64,000 nt of DNA, taken from contig MU006251.1 of NCBI GenBank assembly GCA_010093685.1, forward strand, positions 87,226 through 151,225, in the 5' to 3' direction. Made by a program: the position numbers and the translations under genes. This DNA comes from Ophiobolus disseminans. Its lineage: Eukaryota > Ascomycota > Dothideomycetes > Pleosporales > Phaeosphaeriaceae. Below the pieces are notes generated by a model. The model searched no databases. It worked only from the letters and a program-made list of their open reading frames with translations, and was not told the DNA's origin. Below are positions 32,396 to 43,807 of the stretch, in pieces (position 1 is the first letter of the stretch; the number at the start of each line of letters is the position of its first letter).

Positions 32396-33302
32396 GTTTG
32401 CTTCCGAACGGAGAAGTCTGAGTAAGGAAGAACGCAACAGCAACCAAAAGAATGGAAGTAAGATGTTCTTCGCGACGGAGAAGAGGAAGGTACTTAGCCG
32501 GTCATCCTACACCGCATGCACATGGGTGATAACCCACTGTGGCGCGATTGGGCTTGGAAAATGGCGCTTCCTGCAAATCATGCGCCCGGCAGTTGCATTG
32601 GCCAAGGGATATTGGTACCGGGGGTTGTACTCTGGATGAAGGGTTCCGGGCGTTGGATGCGGGGCCCCATGTCTGATGCCTGTGTGCTGATCCTTCGCTT
32701 GGTGCCGGGCATGCAGCATCTTTCCACACCCATGGACAAGACTCACAATACGAACGGGTGTATGTATGAGAATGAAGGATGCATCCTAAGGGTACTCGAA
32801 GTACTATCGAGAAGTTGTTCGTGAAGCTTAGGTTCACACCAGTATCCATGCCCTGGTGTCAAGGGATGAGAGTAGGTTTTCCAATGCGGATGCGGAGAAA
32901 ATGCGCCAATTGCAGCTGCCCCACCAACAAGTGCGAATGCCTATCATGGTCGTTGACAAATTTGAGCGCCTTCGGTACGCGATGTACTCTTTCTTTTTGG
33001 TGGTGACAGTGAAGGAAAAGAAGATAATGGACGCATTTCCATACTTCTAGTGTTAACAGCATGGTTTTGATGCAGGATGTACAATGGATGATAAAAGCAT
33101 GCGCAGCATTGTTGTTGTGTCGGTGGCAGGAGGACTCAGGTGAGCCGCATGGGGAAGTGGTGGTCGGTGATACGAAGGTCCGACCCTGCCGAGGCTCACG
33201 ACTTTTGTTGTCCCTCCCAGCTCCCCACCGACCTCGACCTCACCACCAACAGCCAGCTGACTTATCCACCACAGCCAACTGACTCGCCCACCAGACGATG
33301 CT
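32396..33302. other. Intergenic, nothing recognised
   Basis: About 0.9 kb carrying the divergent promoters of the MFS gene and TAD3. Short overlapping ORFs look random. Confidence 0.45.
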
Positions 33303-34643
33303 ATGAGCACCCCGACTCCACTCGCAGGGCGCCTCGTCCCCCTGCGGACCAAAGACGAAGTGCGCGCCAGCCTGGAGACGCAGTCGGCCTACATCGTCGA
33401 GGTCCCGGCCAAACATGCCAACGCGGTCAAGGAGTGAGAGAGATGACTCGTGCTGCAGCCCATGATCACGTGCTAACCTGCCAGTATCGTGCAAGCAGCC
33501 ATTCCCGACTTCAAGACATCAGAAATCTCGCATCTCCGCCGCGTGGTGCAGTTCAAGTACCTGCCGCCGCACCTGCAGAAGCAGTTTCATCCGCCTACAC
33601 GGCTCCCCAGAGGTGACTTAGATAATCCTGCGACAGTATTATTGTCTTCACCGCCTTCCACTTCTGCTTCTCCTTCTGTTTCCTCCCCCACCCCTCCGCC
33701 AGCCAACGCTGATGATGACTCTGCTGAACATTTCGATCTAGTCCGCTACTTCCTCCTCTGTCCGACCAAGTATATACCCCATGCCGACCTCTTCGCCCTC
33801 ATCCGCACTTGCCCGCCGTTCGATGCAAAGAACGTGGCGCCGCCAAGGGTCTTCTTCGTCACGGTCCCGACACTAGCACCCATATCGGCCGAGCAGGCGG
33901 CGACATGGAGCGAAGTGTACTGGCCTATTTCGTACAAGAACACCAACCCTTATGGCCCGCATCCGAGCCTTGTACAGCGCAATGCGGCGGAGATCGAGGG
34001 CGAGGCGGGCGGCTGGCTGGCGCTTGCAAACACAGCTGGACAGCAGATTTCAGAGAAGTGTTTGGGCGAGTCCATTGGCGTTGTCGTCGTCGACCGCACA
34101 AAGGAGACACCCCAGGTCATCGCCGTTGCTGGCGACTGCCGCTGGAGATCGCCCACGGGCGCCACCGAGGAGCACACGGGCACCGGCAACGTCATGGCCC
34201 ATGCCGTCCAGCGCGCCATCGCCATGGTTGCCAAGAAGCGCCTCCGTCTAGCGGGCACCGATCCGGCGCTCCTCGACCGCTCGCTGTTCTGCGACAGCCC
34301 CCTCACCGAAGTCGAGAAGGAGTACTACGAGCGGGATAACATCGCCTCGAGCGGCTACCTGTGCGTCGACCTGGACATCTACCTCACCAACGAGCCCTGC
34401 GTCATGTGTTCGATGGCCATTCTACACTCCCGGTTCCGGCGCTGCATATTCTCCACGCGCATGCCCTACACCGGCGGAATGACATCCGACGGCGTCGACG
34501 AGAGCCCTATGCCCGGCGGCCTCAAGAACGGCTTGTTCTGGCGCCCGAGCGAGCTCAACTGGAAGTTCCTGGCGTGGGAGTTCAAGGAGGACGACAAGGA
34601 TCAGAAGGAAATTCCACGTTTCAATACCCTGCTGCATGTTTAG
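33303..34643 (+). CDS. tad3: tRNA-specific adenosine deaminase subunit TAD3 (ADAT3)
   Basis: Exons 33303-33433 and 33485-34643 around a 51-nt phase-2 intron give 429 aa. The C-terminal cytidine-deaminase fold shows GNVMAHAVQRAI (His283 with Val285 where active enzymes have Glu) and TNEPCVMCSMAILHSRFRR (zinc Cys349, Cys352). His-Ala-Val in place of His-Ala-Glu is the hallmark of the catalytically inactive TAD3 partner. With TAD2 it forms the heterodimer that converts A34 to inosine in tRNAs. The N-terminal domain (YLPPHLQKQF, LCPTKYIPHADLFALI) corresponds to the tRNA-positioning half. An insertion rich in Ser/Pro (residues ~95-120) is lineage-specific. Confidence 0.95.
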
Positions 34644-35071
34644 CGTGGGCTGGACGGATTCTTCTCTGTTGCATTGGATACATTGCATGGCATAACGGCG
34701 CATTGGTTAGACTTCGGGACGGATTACACCTACGACAGGGTGGGTATACCATAGAGATTACGCTGTATGAGTAACGATGAATATGACTACTTGCTATGCT
34801 TGTCCGTCTGTTCGAACTTGTTGATGGATGTGGGTAGAGGGTAGAGCTCGTCGTTGTGCATACTCTATTACATGGGGAATATATTGAGACCCGTAAGCTG
34901 GTGGTCGCACAACAACGCTGTGTGAAGGACCTTGCGATGGGGGCTTTCCCGACGCATGTCAGCTGTGCTGCGCCCCGTGTAACCAGGCTCGTCATCTCGA
35001 CATTAAAGAACAAGTGTTGAGGGTCTGGTTGCAAAACATAGCGCCCCCACTAGCGTTCTTACCTTTTGTTA
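34644..35071. other. Intergenic, nothing recognised
   Basis: 3' flank of TAD3 and 5' flank of the DUF6536 gene, both on the + strand. Confidence 0.4.
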
Positions 35072-37527
35072 ATGGCGCACCTGCTCGATGTTGCGACGAA
35101 CTTTTTCGCAAGTAACGAACGACAAACAGCGTCGGAGTGGATCCGACTGCGTTTTCTTGGTCGGTACGTTAGACTGCGCGCATTTGATTGCGCTATGTTT
35201 CTTTGACTTTTAAACTGACTCTTGTCGTGTTAGGTCGAGCAATGAGAGTGGCGCAACCTCAAGACTCGACGACGACGACGACGGCGTTGTACCAGAAGGC
35301 ACACGACCACGGAAGCAACGCATCGCATGCTCAGTCACTTTTCTCTACTCCTTTGTACGCTTCTCCAAGCGTGTTGCCCAAAAATGGGACAGACGGTTCC
35401 CTGGATGGCATAGCGGCGTTGCTGGATTCTCACTTCTCGCTGCCACAGTGCTCATCGCCAACATCTCCGCCCTCATATGGGTCGCCAAAAACCTTGACGA
35501 CACGCCTTTTGCGACAATAGCCACGAACAGCTGTAAAAGTATTGAGAATTCGTTGTTTCGTATTCATCTCGGCATTAATGTACTTAGCGCTGGACTGCTC
35601 GCTGGGTCCAATTATTGCATGCAGTGCCTGACCTCACCAACACGAGAGGAAGTCGATGCTGCGCATGCCAAGCATTCCTACCTCAATATTGGGATTTTGA
35701 GCTGGAGGAATGTTATCTGGTTTCGGAAGCGTAGAGCTATCCTACTGACATCTCTGTTAGCAAGCAGTGTGCCCTTGCATTCCTTGTAAGAGTTCTAGCT
35801 ATAGCTAGACACCTGATTAGCCCTACTAACACGCCTCAGATACAATTCTTCTGTATTCATCAACAGCGCAATACAACTCTACGACGTTGTTTTTGTAAAC
35901 CCCGCATTCTTTACTGGTGGTGCGTGGACTCCGCATGACAAATTACTGGATTACGATGGCCAGCGGTACGAAGATCGATTGGGCGCTCTCCAAGACTTAG
36001 TTGCAGATAATCAGATCTTCAATCGAAGTCGCTGGGCAAATATCTCGGTCACCGAGTGCAAAAACTACCAAGACTACGAGTCAGATCGTGGTAGCCTGTT
36101 GGTCGTTACGGACAGCAATTCCACGCAGCCTGCTGTCGGACGAGCGCGAAGACTGGAGACTGCAAAATCAGATTTTAACAGCAGTGTACTTGAGTACCAC
36201 TCCGGTGGATACGATTTCCAGTACTACGAGAGGGAGGGCTGGCCATTTCCCGCGTCGTATTGCTTGAGCCTCAAAGTTCCTGGTCGATGCCGTTTACAGA
36301 TACACTTGTGGCTCCTTGTCGCAGTCGTAGTGCTGAACTTTTTCAAGCTTGCTTGCTTTCTGGGTACCTTTTCAGAACAGCGTGGCACACCCTTTATGAC
36401 CGTAGGAGATGCTATAGCGTCGTTCATGAGATATCCATGCGCTCTCTCAAACGGTATGTGTTTGTTGTCTGAAGGTGGTGTGATGAAGACCTTGGAAGAA
36501 AGAAAACATGATGAAGACAGTGAAACAGTGAGGCATTCAAGGAGGTTTCAACGAAAACATTGGCGATATTATCATTCAGTCAGCTTCACTCGCTGGGTCG
36601 TTTACGCAACTTCGTATGTTCCACCCATTATTTCTACCTCAACTGACCATAACATCCTCTAGTTGCGGACTCGTAATTCTGGCATCAGCTTACTACTACA
36701 ATGAGATAATAAGCAGATATCGCAGCTTTAGGATGCAGTACAATTTCCAAGCCTTACGGGAACTCGGGCTCGGAAAATTCAACGTCGACTCCTCAGGGAC
36801 TATTGTGCCGCCATGGTGCTACCTATATACGTCCCCTCGCCAGTTCAAGTGCCAACTCGAACAGTCCAACACCTTCCACATGATCATGGGCTCTATCCCA
36901 CAAGTCATCACTTCGACAATCTACATTGCGGTCAACTACCTATTCACCGTCATGATTCATTTGCGCGATTGGACAAGACTTGCACTTCGCAAGCACCCGT
37001 TACGTGTCAGTGATCCAGAGCCGAATTCAGCTCAAGTGTCGACATATTGGCTGTCCCTCCCGTATCAATATAGCATCCCGCTACTCATCTCTTCTATCGC
37101 GATTGGCTGGCTTGTATCTCAGTCGCTTTTCTACTACCGCTTCACTTGGTACGACGACAATGGGCTTTTTGTCAACCTCTGGGATGCTTCCACTGATAAC
37201 CCAGCCGTGCTTCCAGGACGAGAGTACGGTCTTGGCTACTCCGCACTCGGCGTCATTTGCTCGATCATCTCCGGTGTTATGGTTCTTGGGGTGTCGCTGG
37301 CTGTTGGGCTAACGAAATGCACTCCTGGTCTGCCCCTCGGTCCTACAAACAGCTTCGTCATAGCTGCAGCGTGCCATCCGCCGGAGAACGATCGTCACGC
37401 TGCGAGAAATCTTGTTAGATGGGGCGCTGTCTCAACTGGACATGACGCCGAGCAGGACGCGACGGGCCATTGCACGATTACAAGTCGGCGTGTCGAAGTT
37501 CCTATCGAGGGACGGTGGTACGCATGA
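35072..37527 (+). CDS. DUF6536 family polytopic membrane protein
   Basis: Four exons, 35072-35163, 35234-35785, 35840-36613 and 36663-37527, encode 760 aa; all junctions are phase 2 and introns 49-70 nt. The N-terminal region after an acidic Asp run (DDDDD) contains the family landmark WDRRFPGWHSGVAGFSLLA, which is the start of DUF6536. Later come NISALIWVAKNL, LSAGLLAGSNYCMQCLTSPT, RSRWANISVTEC, YLSL-type spans and a C-terminal signature GHCTITSRRVEVPIEGRWYA. There are at least seven hydrophobic spans and several N-glycosylation sites in the loop at ~280-360. The family is widespread in Pezizomycotina without assigned activity. The (ACG)n stretch at 35277 is coding (Asp run). Confidence 0.9.
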
Positions 37528-38131
37528 CTCGAAAGATATTCATACCATCCTCGAAACGACTGTGCGTCTCCCAACTTTACAAAACCTCCATCATCAACGC
37601 AGTTCCGCTTCCGCCTCCATGGGATACTCACTGGCATCGCCATATCCCCAAAATTAGCCTTATACAGATTCCCCGCCCAATCACTCTCCCATCCGTGTAC
37701 CAAGTCCTCCTTATCCTCAATTCGCATACAAATCCGCCTCGCCTTTATCTGCTCCAGCACAGCCTCCACGCGCGGGCTCTCGCTGCCCACGCCAAATTCA
37801 TCGAGGCGGTTCTGCCGCGATACAGCCTTTGCTCTCGACGGTCTAGTTATTGTAAAGTTTCCGACTACGATTTTCAGGTACAAATGTTCCCCGGGGGTCT
37901 GGGGATCTTGAAAGGGTAGGTGGCATGCAACGGTGGGTAGATGGGACCCGAGGGAATGATTTTGGTGCAGACTGCTTTTGCACCGATATTCCAGCCCTCA
38001 GTGGTGGGGTTGTTGGTAACTTTAAGCATGCCGCCGCAGATGCTAACGTCGCTCAGGTCGCGGGGTCGATGGGAGGGGAGGGCAAGGTTGGAGGTAGTGA
38101 GGATCAGGATGATGGTGGGTAGGAGGAGCAT
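37432..38131 (-). CDS. Candidate small secreted protein, exon structure uncertain
   Basis: The ATG at 38131 opens a signal peptide (MLLLPTIILILTTSNLALP) followed by ICGG, AVCTK and Gly/Pro-rich sequence. This frame stops at 37876-37874 (…GNICT). A second well-composed frame starts at about 37883 (YLKIVVGNFTITRP…RRICMRIEDKEDLVHGWESD…RKRNCVDDGG) and looks like its continuation. The intron that would join them cannot be placed with confidence (candidate donors 37949-38015, acceptor CAAG or CCAG near 37890-37900). The 3' end is either 37395 without a further intron, or 37432 if GTATGA..GATAG near 37475-37520 is removed. It overlaps the 3' end of the convergent DUF6536 gene. An effector-like or cell-wall role is possible but unproven. 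Confidence 0.45.
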
Positions 38132-39256
38132 ATTTGTTGATTTGCGTGCTTGAGTTAGGTTCGAGGAATCTGAAGCTCGCTAAATTATTGTCTGTGTCTT
38201 CGACTGTGCGTGGAATGCCTGCAGATATGTGTGATTTTGTGTGCTGATTTAGCAGCAAGGAAACAATGAATTTGTAGCCTTGGATTGTACGTTGGTTGGA
38301 AACGAAGTTTGTATGCATTGTCTCCAAATCCGTGGTTTTCCGCCACAAAAAGACAATGAGATCGAAATCCGAAATTCTGTAGGCACTGACGAATAAAAAT
38401 CAAGTGTTCTCAGACCATGCGCGTGTGACTAGACAATGGTGAATTTCATATAATTCGCATCATTCCAAAGGTGTTTCATGTCGTGCCAGCAGGATATTGT
38501 TCCTATTCCCACTCTTTGATACTCATGCAGACCCTGTCCAGTTGGGCTAAGTACCGGTATAAGCAAAATACAGCGCTGACCAAAATCGGTTTCCGGTTGC
38601 TGCACACTTTTTGTTCTCAGTGCACGGTCCTCTAGTAGGGCGCTTACCAGAGAGGTGGTAGCGTTACGCAGGGGCTGCTTGGTATCAGATTATCTTACTA
38701 TACACACTTACCCACTTTGCGGCGCGATACGTAGCTTATGTAAGTCCACGCACAAGAAGGCACTACACAACAAGCTCTTAGCTGTTGCCCTTTGCAGATG
38801 TGCGAAATAATGTCAAGACTGTTTGTGTTGTACTGTGTATTGTATTGCTGATGATATTACTTTCTGCTGCGCAGGTGTTCTCTAAGGCGAGAGAAAAAAG
38901 AAGCTTGCTTGCGGTTCCGCATGTGACTTGCTTGTCTGAACGGGCTCTTAGCACAGGCAGTGCTAACGACAGTCTCCTGGCCATCTGCAGTAAGATCAGC
39001 AGCTTCTGCCGGCGCCGCCTGTGTCGCCTCCTCCTGCAGCGCCGAGAGGTGGTTGCCGCAAGCGATGGTGTGTCAACGCTGAGGGCCGAGCTTTTGTACA
39101 TATCCACTGTATGCTCGTTTGTATTAGAGTGGCAGAGACCACTCGGAAAATCAGAAGCAGCAGGGGAGCTGCTACCTTAGGTGAGGTAGGCGCAATAGGC
39201 TATTGTTTGAGTATATAGTTTCTTCCTTTGCCAAGATCAATCCAGCACTTGTTAAC
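38132..39256. other. Intergenic, start of the accessory region
   Basis: No intact gene was seen. ORFs around 38780-39180 on both strands overlap each other and have no recognisable family. Confidence 0.4.
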
Positions 39257-39379
39257 TCAACTCATCTTCTTCAACAGTTTGTACAGCTCTGCAGCCTCAG
39301 GGTATCGCTTTAGCGTGTGTAAGAGGTGAGCAAGGCAGAACACAGAAATCAGCGTGTCTGGGTGGCGTTCTCCCAGCTC
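39257..39379 (-). pseudogene. TPR-repeat relic, C-terminal end of an NLR-like protein
   Basis: One frame reads ELGERHPDTLISVFCLAHLL, then HTLKRYPEAAELYKLL and a stop. This is the typical last tetratricopeptide unit of fungal NB-ARC-TPR proteins, and nearly the same text (HTLRQYTEAAELYRRAY) ends the neighbouring gene on the other strand. Upstream the similarity fades. It lies 3' of, and in the same orientation as, the broken HET domain at 39863-40597, so both may be parts of one decayed HET-(NB)-TPR gene. Confidence 0.7.
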
Positions 39380-39862
39380 ACTCTCATTAGATCAAGCATT
39401 GTGAAGCCTCAGACCGTAAAGAAGTGAGGCCGCACTAGCTCGGCGAACTCTGTAAGACCTCACTAGAGCTAATGGCCAATCGTGCGAGTGCTACAAACTG
39501 GGCCGGCAAGACAACAGCTGCTTGCTCTCCCTAGCGCTAAGAAGAAGCTCTTGTATATCACAGCGCAGCAGAGCACTTGGTGTGCATACTCAAGAAGACG
39601 CGTTGATTTCTTCCATCAATCTGCGTCTGCCAGTTTCTTCGTAGATAGGCACTGCCTAATATTAGAAAGCGAGAAAGCTGTTTGATTACGCCGTTCTACT
39701 GCTGCGCACCTCTACTAACGGAAGTTACGTCCCTTCGCCAAAGTTCAAGTAAACCGTACCTCCTGTAATGTGAGTTCCTGGAACCAAATAGCGACCTGAT
39801 ATAGGCCCATAAAATACAGGCCCATGGTACGATTGCGTAGCTTGGCTTTGGTTCTGCGCCGC

Positions 39863-40597
39863 CTAGTCCCGCTCTTCGCCAGAGGATACCTTGATCTTTT
39901 CCTGCAGCCGGGCAAGCGCCTTCTTCCGACCCTCTCCATAGATAAGCGGCATGTGTATGTCAAAGATACCCAGCAGTGAGTATGCTATGTCTTCTTTGCG
40001 CTTTGTCTTGCGTTGCCCCATCCACGACATTTGCCTGTTGACGCCGAATTGTCCCAGCGGGCTCCCCTGTAGAGCTCTAATGCTAATCTTAGTGATGCTA
40101 TGTAGCTCTTGCAGCAGCGAGTATTTGTTACTAAGAAGAATTCGATTGATACCGGGGCCACCAGCTCTTGCAGTGTCCAGCCTCGCGTGAATCACCTGCT
40201 TTGCTGGAACGCAGAATACCAGTCTTGTCGGACGGGCTTCCTGCTGCTGATACCGCCGGTCGAAACGTCGGACAGATACGCGTAGCATTGAGTAGCCTTA
40301 CGGTACCATTTGGACATGGAATTGATCGCCTTGGTGAGCTCTGCACTGCTCGTTTTGTTGATGCAGCAAGTGTCTACCCAGAAGTAGCGGAGATTGTCCT
40401 TTGAAGCCTGGTCTGCGCAAAATTGTAGTTTTATGTAGCCTGCCTTGGTCATTTCTGTGTCTTTCTCTAGGTTGGCAAGAGTGACTTTGTCGTGGTCTGC
40501 ACCAAGTATGAGACAAGATGGCGTAATGGGGAATGGCATCACCTGTAAACTCCGTCAGAGTGAACCTGCTATCGTGGTTGCGTTGCAGAAGGCGCAT
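39863..40597 (-). pseudogene. HET (heterokaryon incompatibility) domain protein, inactivated
   Basis: The start MRLLQRNHDSRFTLTEF at 40597 and IPHYAILSHTW are the classic HET opening. A frameshift near 40500-40515 leads to ADHDKVTLANLEKD, KAGYIKLQFCADQA and YFWVDTCCINK, then WYRKATQCYAYLSDV. A TGA at 40194-40192 replaces the conserved Trp of SRWFTRGWTLQELVAP; the frame reads on as FTRGWTLQELVAPVSIEFF. A further frameshift leads to LQGSPLGQFGVN…EDIAYSLLGIFDIHMPLIYGEG. HET domains trigger cell death after fusion of unlike strains. This copy has at least one nonsense and two frame changes. Confidence 0.85.
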
Positions 40598-40864
40598 AGT
40601 GGGTCAAGTCAGAGGGTAGTTGTAGGTGAGATGTCTTCTGAGAGAGAAGGCAGGATGAGAACATGAGACAATGAAAAGCATGAAGGCTCACATAGACGGT
40701 CGAACATGTTCTGTAAGCGCTTAAGGCTGAGGCTGCGGCTGAAGCCTGCTCAGCATCCATCTAGCAAGGCAGCTCCAGATCGACTGCGCCACTCCTGTAC
40801 CCTCTTCTCACCTCCTCCGCACAACTCCGGAGTCTCTCAAGATACACGCCATCTTGCTCCATCA

Positions 40865-43363
40865 ATGGGAAGCACATTTCAGGCGCGGATCGATGGCCAT
40901 TTTGTGATACCAGGCACCCACACCGCAGCCGGCGGGACGACCAACTTCAACTTTGGGCCTAGCCGAACAAGTTGTATGCTAGAACCTCATTGCCAGACTG
41001 TCGCATGGCTAACGGTCCTCAGCGCAGAAGCGCAAGCTCGCTCCCTTCTCAACGGTGCCATTTGCGCCAGACCCTGACTTTGTTGACCGGCCTACAATCC
41101 TCGCATGGGTGCGCGACAAGTGCGCGGGAGCGGGCGCGCGAGCAGCGCTGGTGGGCCTTGGCGGGGTAGGGTATGTCGACATCGCCATACCTACTCCGCG
41201 CACACTGTAGTACTGACAGACAACAGCAAGTCGCAGCTCGCCCTACAGTACGCCCACAGCGTCCGCGATGCGAGCCCGCAGACGTTCGTCTTCTGGGTGC
41301 ATGCCAGCACCCGCGCCCGGTTTGAGGAAGCATACAGAGACATTGCAGACCAGCTGCAGTTGCCAGGGAGGAGCAAACCGAAAGCGAACGTGCTGCGGCT
41401 GGTTAGCGAGTGGCTGCGGGAGGAGGCAAACGGATGGTGGGTGATGGTGTTGGACAATGTGGACGACGTAGAGACCTTCTTCCCAGCGCGGAAGCAGCAA
41501 CGTAACGAGGCAGACGCTGACGCGCAGACACCGCTAGCCACCTATCTCCCGCAGAGCCGCAACGGAGCGATATTGGTCACGTCTCGTAGCAAAGATGCGG
41601 CAGTCAGACTAGTAGGGGGCTACAACATGACCAAGGAGGTACTTGCAATGGATGAGGGTGAAGGGCTGCAGCTGCTTTGCAACAAGCTGCGTGATCCACC
41701 GCTTGAAGGGAGCGCAGTGGAACTGCTACAAGCGCTCGATTGCATACCTCTTGCAGTCAGCCAGGCAGCTGCGTACATCAATCGACGGGCGCACATGACA
41801 GCCGCACGCTATCTGGACGAGTATTGGAAGAACAACAAGAAGCGAGAGAGCCTGCTTAATTGGGATGCTGGCGAGCTGCGCCGCGACAAGAGCGCATCAA
41901 ATTCGGTGGTGGCGACGTGGCAGATGTCGTTTGAGCAGATCCAGCAGGAGCGACAGTCTGCGGCGGAGCTGCTATCGCTGATGAGCTTCTTTAACCCGCA
42001 GGGCATACCGGAGTCGACACTTCGAACATACAGCACGGGCAAAGCTGAAGCAAATGCTGCAGGAGAACAGGAAGATGCTAATGCTGTGTTCGACGAAGAC
42101 CTGGATACTCTGCAGGCGTACTCTCTAGTATCAATAACTGCAAACAATGATACATGCGAGATGCACGCTCTAGTGCAGTTCTGCACGCGGATCTGGCTTT
42201 CGTCATTACGCAACGCAGCGCAGTGGGAGCAGGAGTTTGTGGCGCTGATAGCGCGAGAGCTGCCAAGTGGGGAATACGAGAACTGGCCGAAGTGCCAACA
42301 GCTGCTTCCGCACGCTGAGCCGCTGTTTGAGAGCGAACCAGCTGCCGAAAAGTCGGTGGAGGCCTGGGCGCAGGTGCTGACAAACGCTGCATGGTATTTG
42401 TGTCAAAGAGGGAACTATGAGAGGGCGGAACTAATAGCAAGAAAAGCATTTGCAACGACTGAGCGTCTGTATGGGATAAACAACGAGGTGACGCTTAGAC
42501 GCATGAATAATCTAGCAAACATCCTGCGCAATAGAGGAAAGTACGAGGATGCCGAGTTGTTGCATCGGCAAGCTCTAGAAGAGAGGGAGAAGAAATTTGG
42601 ACTAGATGGTCGTTCTACTATAACAAGCGTCAATAATTTGGCGAATGCACTCCAATTTCAAGGGAAATACGAAGAGGCAGAGCAACTGTACCGTCGAGCA
42701 CTGCTATGGTGTGAGGTGACGCTGGGTCCACGCCATCGCATTACTCTGACGAGCATGAGCAATCTTGCCGTCGTGTTGCGAACCCAGAATCTTTATAGCG
42801 AATCCGAGTCGATGCACCAGCGAGCATTAGAGGGAAGAGAGTCAAGTCTAGGTCGATTGCATATCGATACATTGACAAGCATAAACAACTTGGCGGTAGT
42901 GACCCAGTATCAGGGCAACTACAAGGAGGCTGAGAAACTCTACCGAAAGTCCCTGGCAGCAAAGGTACACACACTTGGAGCACATCATCCTGATGTGTTA
43001 ACAAGCGTGAACAGCTTAGCTACCGTGCTGCAGCTCCAAGGCACTTTCGAAGAAGCTGAGAAGCTATACCGGCAAGCACTAAAAGGGAGAGAGAAGGAAA
43101 TTGGCATACATCATCCAGATACACTACTAAGCATGGGCCATCTAACGTCAGTGCTGCAGCATCTGGGGAAGTACGAGGAAGCAGAGAAGCTGAACCGGCG
43201 AGCGCTAGAAGGGTTTGAGAAGGAGCTAGGAGTACGCCACCCACATACGCTGATGAACGTGAGCAGCCTGGCGTCGGTGCTACAGGCTCAGGGGAAGTAC
43301 GAGGAAGCAGAGAAACTGAACCGGCGAGCGCTGGAAGGGAGAGAGAAGGAGCTAGGAGAGTGA
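40865..43363 (+). CDS. NB-ARC-TPR NLR-like protein, C-terminus cut by nonsense codons
   Basis: Exons 40865-40973, 41023-41170 and 41227-43363 give 797 aa; introns 49 and 56 nt. The N-terminus MGSTFQARIDGHFVIPGTH is the usual prefix of this fungal family. After joining, VPFAPDPDFVDRPTIL precedes the P-loop GLGGVGKS (~81-88), which is split by intron 2, then FVFWVHAST, VMVLDNVDD (Walker B), AYLPQSRNGAILVTSRS, LPLAV-type GLPL (IPLAVSQAAAYI), and a winged-helix part. From ~42400 about eight TPRs of 42 residues follow. The frame ends at TGA 43361-43363, but the same frame continues HPETLTSVYCLSRVLHTLRQ…TEAAELYRRAYDGYTT to TAG 43475-43477 and LDPDHPRTVTCQRH…QQEAE to TAG 43547-43549. The stop therefore removes the last ~62 codons. 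The protein may still function, since one TPR more or less is tolerated. Confidence 0.85.
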
Positions 43364-43807
43364 CATCCTGAAACGCTGACTTCCGTCTACTGCCTCTCTC
43401 GTGTCCTGCACACGCTGCGCCAGTACACAGAAGCAGCAGAGCTGTACCGACGAGCATACGATGGGTACACCACATAGCTTGACCCTGATCACCCACGTAC
43501 TGTTACGTGTCAGAGGCACTTCGCAGCCACGCAGCAAGAGGCGGAGTAGGCTAGGTTTGTCGAAAGGGAAAGTTTGTCTTATTCCATCAACATGTTGAAG
43601 TAATCTCAATATAATCAATGCTTATTACTGTTGACTATATTGTGCACGAGTCAGAGAGGATGACTAAGTGATCCTACGCTGTAACGTACAAAAGAGGATT
43701 TAATACAAGAGATCCTTGCGCGGAGCTGATTCTAAAATGGTAAGCGCACGAAGAGAGGGCCGTGCGGTGAGAACAAGCGAAGTGTAAGACCCGGAAGCCA
43801 ATAACGG

